Assembly (NCBI RefSeq): GCF_005144715.1
Contig: NZ_SWKR01000002.1
Span: 2,036,227-2,100,226, forward strand
DNA: 64,000 nt
Direction of reading: 5' to 3'
Source of the DNA: Sphingomonas baiyangensis
GTDB lineage: Bacteria > Pseudomonadota > Alphaproteobacteria > Sphingomonadales > Sphingomonadaceae
Shown here: in pieces, positions 61,329-64,000 of the stretch
Layout: every line of letters begins with the position of its first letter
How positions within the stretch are numbered: position 1 is the first letter of the stretch
Program-made: the position numbers and the translations under genes
The notes under the pieces: generated by a model
Database searches by the model: none
What the model was told of the DNA's origin: nothing
Seen by the model: only the letters and a program-made list of their open reading frames with translations

Positions 61329-63625
61329 GGCTCGCGCAGTTCGATCAGCGGCACCGAAGGCGCCTCGCCTGCCAGAAACGTCGCGCGGCTCACGCTCAGC
61401 CGGTCCTCCGCGAAGCGCACTGGCACGTCGAAGGCGAATCCCGCGCTCACCGTCGCCCCCACCGGCGGCGGCTGGTCGAAGGTCACATGGCCGCCCGGAT
61501 CGAGCGTGAAAGCCCCCGTCACCACGCCGTTCACCCCAACGCGCACGCTTCCGGCGACGGGCCGCGTGATCCGTCGAGCACTTTCGCCATAATATTTCAC
61601 CAGCGCGAAGCGGCGGCGCTCGCCATCGCCCGCGCCGAGGATCTGGTCGTCGTGCCGCGGCTCGCCCGAGCCCGATCGCCAGTCGAACGGATCGCGCAGG
61701 CGAAAGCCGCGCGCCGCGCCCATCCGCGCCCGGAAGAAGGCGAGCAGCGCCACGATATCTTCCTCCGATCGCATGCCAGGCCCCACATCGTAGCGCGTGC
61801 GCGCTTCGGCCCAGTTGGCGTTGCGCTGCTCGTGCCCCGAAGCACTTGTCGCGATCGCGGTGGAAAGCTCGGGCGTAACCTCGCACTCGGCGCCGAGCGC
61901 CAGCGGGAACGCCACGTCGTCGAACGCCTGCACATCGTCCTCCTGCTCGTCGAAATGGACATATCCGTCGCGCAGCACCTGTGGCAGCGCCCACACGAAC
62001 ACCTCGGCCACGCCGCGCCCGCGCGCCACATCACCCGCCGCGTCGATCGCCGGCCATTGATGGGCGTCCTCGGGATTGAGCACGAAGCCCGCCAGATAAT
62101 GCTGCTCGTTCGCCGGATAGCCCAGCCGCGCCTCGGCCAGCGCGACGCCGCGCACGCTGGCGCCGCTATTGCCCGTCGCCGCCCAGTCATAATCCTCGAG
62201 CTGGAGGATATCGAAGGCGGGTTTCGCCCAGCCGATCGGCAGGTTGGCGCGCTTGGCCTCGGGCGCCTTGGCGTCGAGCACCGTCGGCAGATAGGCGAGC
62301 AGCAGCGTCTCGGTTTCGGGCGCCACCGCGCGCACCGCGTCGCACAGCGCCGCCGTCGAAGCCGCGAGCAGCGCGCCCGCCGCGTCGAGCAGCGCGCGCC
62401 GCGCGGCATCCATCGGCTGCGTGATGTCGGTGATGACCGCCGGATCGCCGCCCAGCGCCGCGCGCGCGGCATCGTCGTACAGGCATGGCCGGTTGCCCGC
62501 CGGCTGCACCCACCACCACGGCTCGCCCACCTGGAAGCGCATCGGCTGCCCCGCCTCGGCGGCGATCGCGGCGAACGCCTGCGCGACGCTGCGCAGATAC
62601 CCCATCGCCCCATGATGCGCCGGGCTGAGCAGCGTCGAAGGGGGCTCCCACCCGGTCAACGCCGGGCTGCCGTCATGCGCGCGCTGCTTCCAGTCGCCCC
62701 AGCAATGCGCGTCGAACAGTTCGTAGCTGAGCGACCAGATCAGCCCAAATCCCAGCGCCTTCGCCCGCCGCGCGAAGTCGAGGTGCCACGACCGGCACGG
62801 TGTGTTGAGCGCGCCGCCGGCGAGGCTCGCATACCAGCCGCCGTCCTGCTCCTCGAGCCGGAAATAATGGCTCATTCCCACATAGTGATTGATCGTGCCA
62901 CGATAGCCGAGGTGCAGCATGTTGCGCAGCAATCGCGTCGGCGTCAGGTTGTAGTGATCGTCATAGCCCGTCGCCATCCGCAGCCGGTGCTCGGGCACGA
63001 TCGTCTCGCCGATCGCCAGTACCGATCCCGATCCGGTGCATCGCATGTCGCTCAGTTCGGCCCAGCCTTCCACCGGCCCGATCGGCGCGTCACTCCCCTC
63101 GGCATAACCCGGCGCGACGAGCGATATGAACATCCGGTCGATATCGCCCGCCCATACGGGGTCTGCCTGCGCGGGATGCGTATAGCCGCCCGCCACGCTC
63201 GCGAAGTCGATCGTGACGACGGCATCCTCGGGGTCGCCCACGGCGTAGTTCCACTGCCGCACATACCAGGCGCGCGCCACGCCGTTGGCGTCGCGTCCCT
63301 CGATCGTCAGCGTCGGGCCGTTGATCGCGTCGAGCGCCACCAGCCCGCCCGATCGCCAGCGGAAACGCAGCGTCGTGCGGCGATAATCGCGCTCGGTCGC
63401 ATAGCGCAGCAGCACATGGTCGTGCGTGTCCGCGCTGTCCCAGATCAGCCCCGCCAGATCGCCCGCGCGGTAGAACACGAAATCGACGCGCAGCGCATCC
63501 TGCGCCGTCGTCACCACGCTCGCCATCATCGGTCGCGGGAAATTGACGCTCCAGAAGCGCGGATCGAAGCGCGTCAGCACGCCCTCGGGCTGCACCGTCC
63601 GCCGATGCGCCAGCCAATGGCCCAT
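61325..63625 (-). CDS. GTA gp12-like distal tail protein (DUF2460) with large N-terminal barrel-like extension
   Basis: A 766-residue protein, against about 210 for ordinary DUF2460 gp12. The DUF2460 part is at the C-terminus, about residues 555-766 (SGHEQRNANWAEARTRYDVG, FFRARMGAARGFRLRDPFDW, SVPLIELREP). The first 550 residues include HLDFARRAKALGFGLIWSLS and PMRFQVGEPWWWVQP, which look like a glycoside-hydrolase TIM barrel with a candidate acidic residue in VGEPWWW. AGAGGAA precedes the start. The fusion is seen directly; the enzymatic role is inferred from motif appearance only. Confidence 0.9.
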   Translation of the reverse strand: MGHWLAHRRTVQPEGVLTRFDPRFWSVNFPRPMMASVVTTAQDALRVDFVFYRAGDLAGLIWDSADTHDHVLLRYATERDYRRTTLRFRWRSGGLVALDAINGPTLTIEGRDANGVARAWYVRQWNYAVGDPEDAVVTIDFASVAGGYTHPAQADPVWAGDIDRMFISLVAPGYAEGSDAPIGPVEGWAELSDMRCTGSGSVLAIGETIVPEHRLRMATGYDDHYNLTPTRLLRNMLHLGYRGTINHYVGMSHYFRLEEQDGGWYASLAGGALNTPCRSWHLDFARRAKALGFGLIWSLSYELFDAHCWGDWKQRAHDGSPALTGWEPPSTLLSPAHHGAMGYLRSVAQAFAAIAAEAGQPMRFQVGEPWWWVQPAGNRPCLYDDAARAALGGDPAVITDITQPMDAARRALLDAAGALLAASTAALCDAVRAVAPETETLLLAYLPTVLDAKAPEAKRANLPIGWAKPAFDILQLEDYDWAATGNSGASVRGVALAEARLGYPANEQHYLAGFVLNPEDAHQWPAIDAAGDVARGRGVAEVFVWALPQVLRDGYVHFDEQEDDVQAFDDVAFPLALGAECEVTPELSTAIATSASGHEQRNANWAEARTRYDVGPGMRSEEDIVALLAFFRARMGAARGFRLRDPFDWRSGSGEPRHDDQILGAGDGERRRFALVKYYGESARRITRPVAGSVRVGVNGVVTGAFTLDPGGHVTFDQPPPVGATVSAGFAFDVPVRFAEDRLSVSRATFLAGEAPSVPLIELREP

Positions 63626-63703
63626 GGTCTATTCCTCTTGGTCATTGCAGGGCAGGCGACGAATGCGCCAAACCGTCGTCCCCAGCAGGCGCGGGCGCCG
63701 CCG

Positions 63704-64000
63704 CTATTCCACCTGCGCCAGCGCGTGCTTCAATTCGCGCGCCACCTGCCGCCCCGATCGCGCGAGCATTGCCGGTGCTGCGCCCGGTGGCGCGTTGATG
63801 GTGATCGCCACGCGCACCTCGCGCGGCAGTGGCGCCGGGGATGAGAACATCGGCGTCGCACGTGCTGGCGCAGTCGCCCTCGTGCCGTGCGCCTGCATCG
63901 CGCCACGCGCCTCGGACACGCCTGCGCTCGCCTCACGCCCGGCCACTACCATCGCGCGCGACGCCGGTTGCGCCGGCAGCGCCTCGATCCGCCCGCTCGC
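63704..64000 (-). CDS. GTA gp11-like tape-measure protein, C-terminal fragment
   Basis: The frame is open to the window edge, so the gene is partial at its 5' end. The visible C-terminus ends PAMLARSGRQVARELKHALAQ, matching the end of GTA gp11 tape-measure proteins (..RSGRQVA.....ALA). Upstream residues are Ala/Pro-rich. Position directly before gp12 fits GTA gene order. Confidence 0.6.
   Translation of the reverse strand, partial: ASGRIEALPAQPASRAMVVAGREASAGVSEARGAMQAHGTRATAPARATPMFSSPAPLPREVRVAITINAPPGAAPAMLARSGRQVARELKHALAQVE

Noticed and set aside
61487..63844. 785-codon open frame opposite the gp12-like gene
   Set aside because: Arg-rich shadow frame without motifs, while the minus strand carries DUF2460.
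1..64000. tRNA, rRNA or CRISPR loci
   Set aside because: No cloverleaf-like segment, rRNA motif or regularly spaced direct repeat was found in the intergenic gaps, all of which are short.

Overview
The window is a high-GC chromosomal segment of an alphaproteobacterium, most likely of the order Sphingomonadales (Sphingomonas or a close relative). This rests on the gene neighbourhoods hrcA-grpE beside rph-rdgB-hemW and priA/fsa/xerC, on a GTA-type tail operon ending in a DUF2793 gene, on several DUF885 and S9 peptidases, and on dense coding with many 1-4 bp ATGA/GTGA overlaps. I see no rRNA, tRNA, CRISPR array or intact insertion sequence. The taxonomic call is inference; no marker gene was searched.

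Layout. 1-1.3 kb: start of an ectoine operon (ectA, first codons of ectB, minus strand) with a divergent MarR/EctR regulator and a palindromic operator between them. 1.5-6.7 kb: an alternative heme-copper oxidase locus with a lipoprotein subunit II, a fused subunit I+III and a small membrane protein, plus CtaG, CopD and DUF2231 membrane proteins. The oxidase lacks the K-channel lysine and has His in place of the usual CuA methionine. 6.9-9 kb: two short-chain/epimerase dehydrogenases, then a 380-bp stretch without a gene that may hold a transposase scrap. 9.4-17.8 kb: a hydroxyproline catabolic island with a secreted DUF885 peptidase, an Ldh-type imino-acid reductase, a D-hydroxyproline dehydrogenase-like flavoprotein, a DHDPS-family deaminase, 4-hydroxyproline 2-epimerase, a GntR/FCD regulator and an APC permease. 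The same 10-bp dyad TATACGGTAT occurs in both divergent intergenic regions and is probably the GntR operator. 18-24.8 kb: two GST-fold proteins, a PaoABC-like molybdenum hydroxylase, a hemerythrin-like protein and a SIMPL lipoprotein. 24.9-31.7 kb: a flavoprotein, a TonB-receptor remnant, and a TolC/HlyD/ABC export operon whose ABC ATPase domain has lost its catalytic motifs, preceded by a LysR gene and a LysR-type box. 31.7-36.1 kb: an S9 peptidase and a second DUF885 peptidase. 36.1-49 kb: housekeeping genes (hrcA-grpE, rph-rdgB-hemW, a LpoA-like lipoprotein, rsmI-yraN-gshB-dedA, fsa-xerC), a trypsin-like membrane protease and a vapBC module with an operator palindrome. 49.4-57.3 kb: priA, a long hairpin element, a YdbS/YdbT-like PH-domain pair, a ZnuD-like TonB receptor with a His/Asp-rich segment, and an OmpA-like protein with a 22-proline linker. 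57.4-64 kb: a gene-transfer-agent-type tail operon (gp11 partial, gp12, gp13, gp14, gp15, DUF2793).

How the genes may work together. Peptidases plus permease plus the epimerase, dehydrogenase and deaminase would take hydroxyproline-containing peptides to alpha-ketoglutarate semialdehyde; the last dehydrogenase is not in the window. The ectoine genes and the nearby alternative oxidase suggest a saline or desiccation-prone, aerobic life. The GTA tail genes have an unusual arrangement: the gp12 homologue carries a large N-terminal part resembling a glycosidase barrel, while the gp15 homologue is short and seems to lack its barrel domain.

Best candidates for new biology are the pseudo-ABC exporter with its LysR box, the domain shuffle in the GTA tail, the oxidase with altered proton-channel and CuA residues, and the GntR dyad that links a peptidase to hydroxyproline catabolism.
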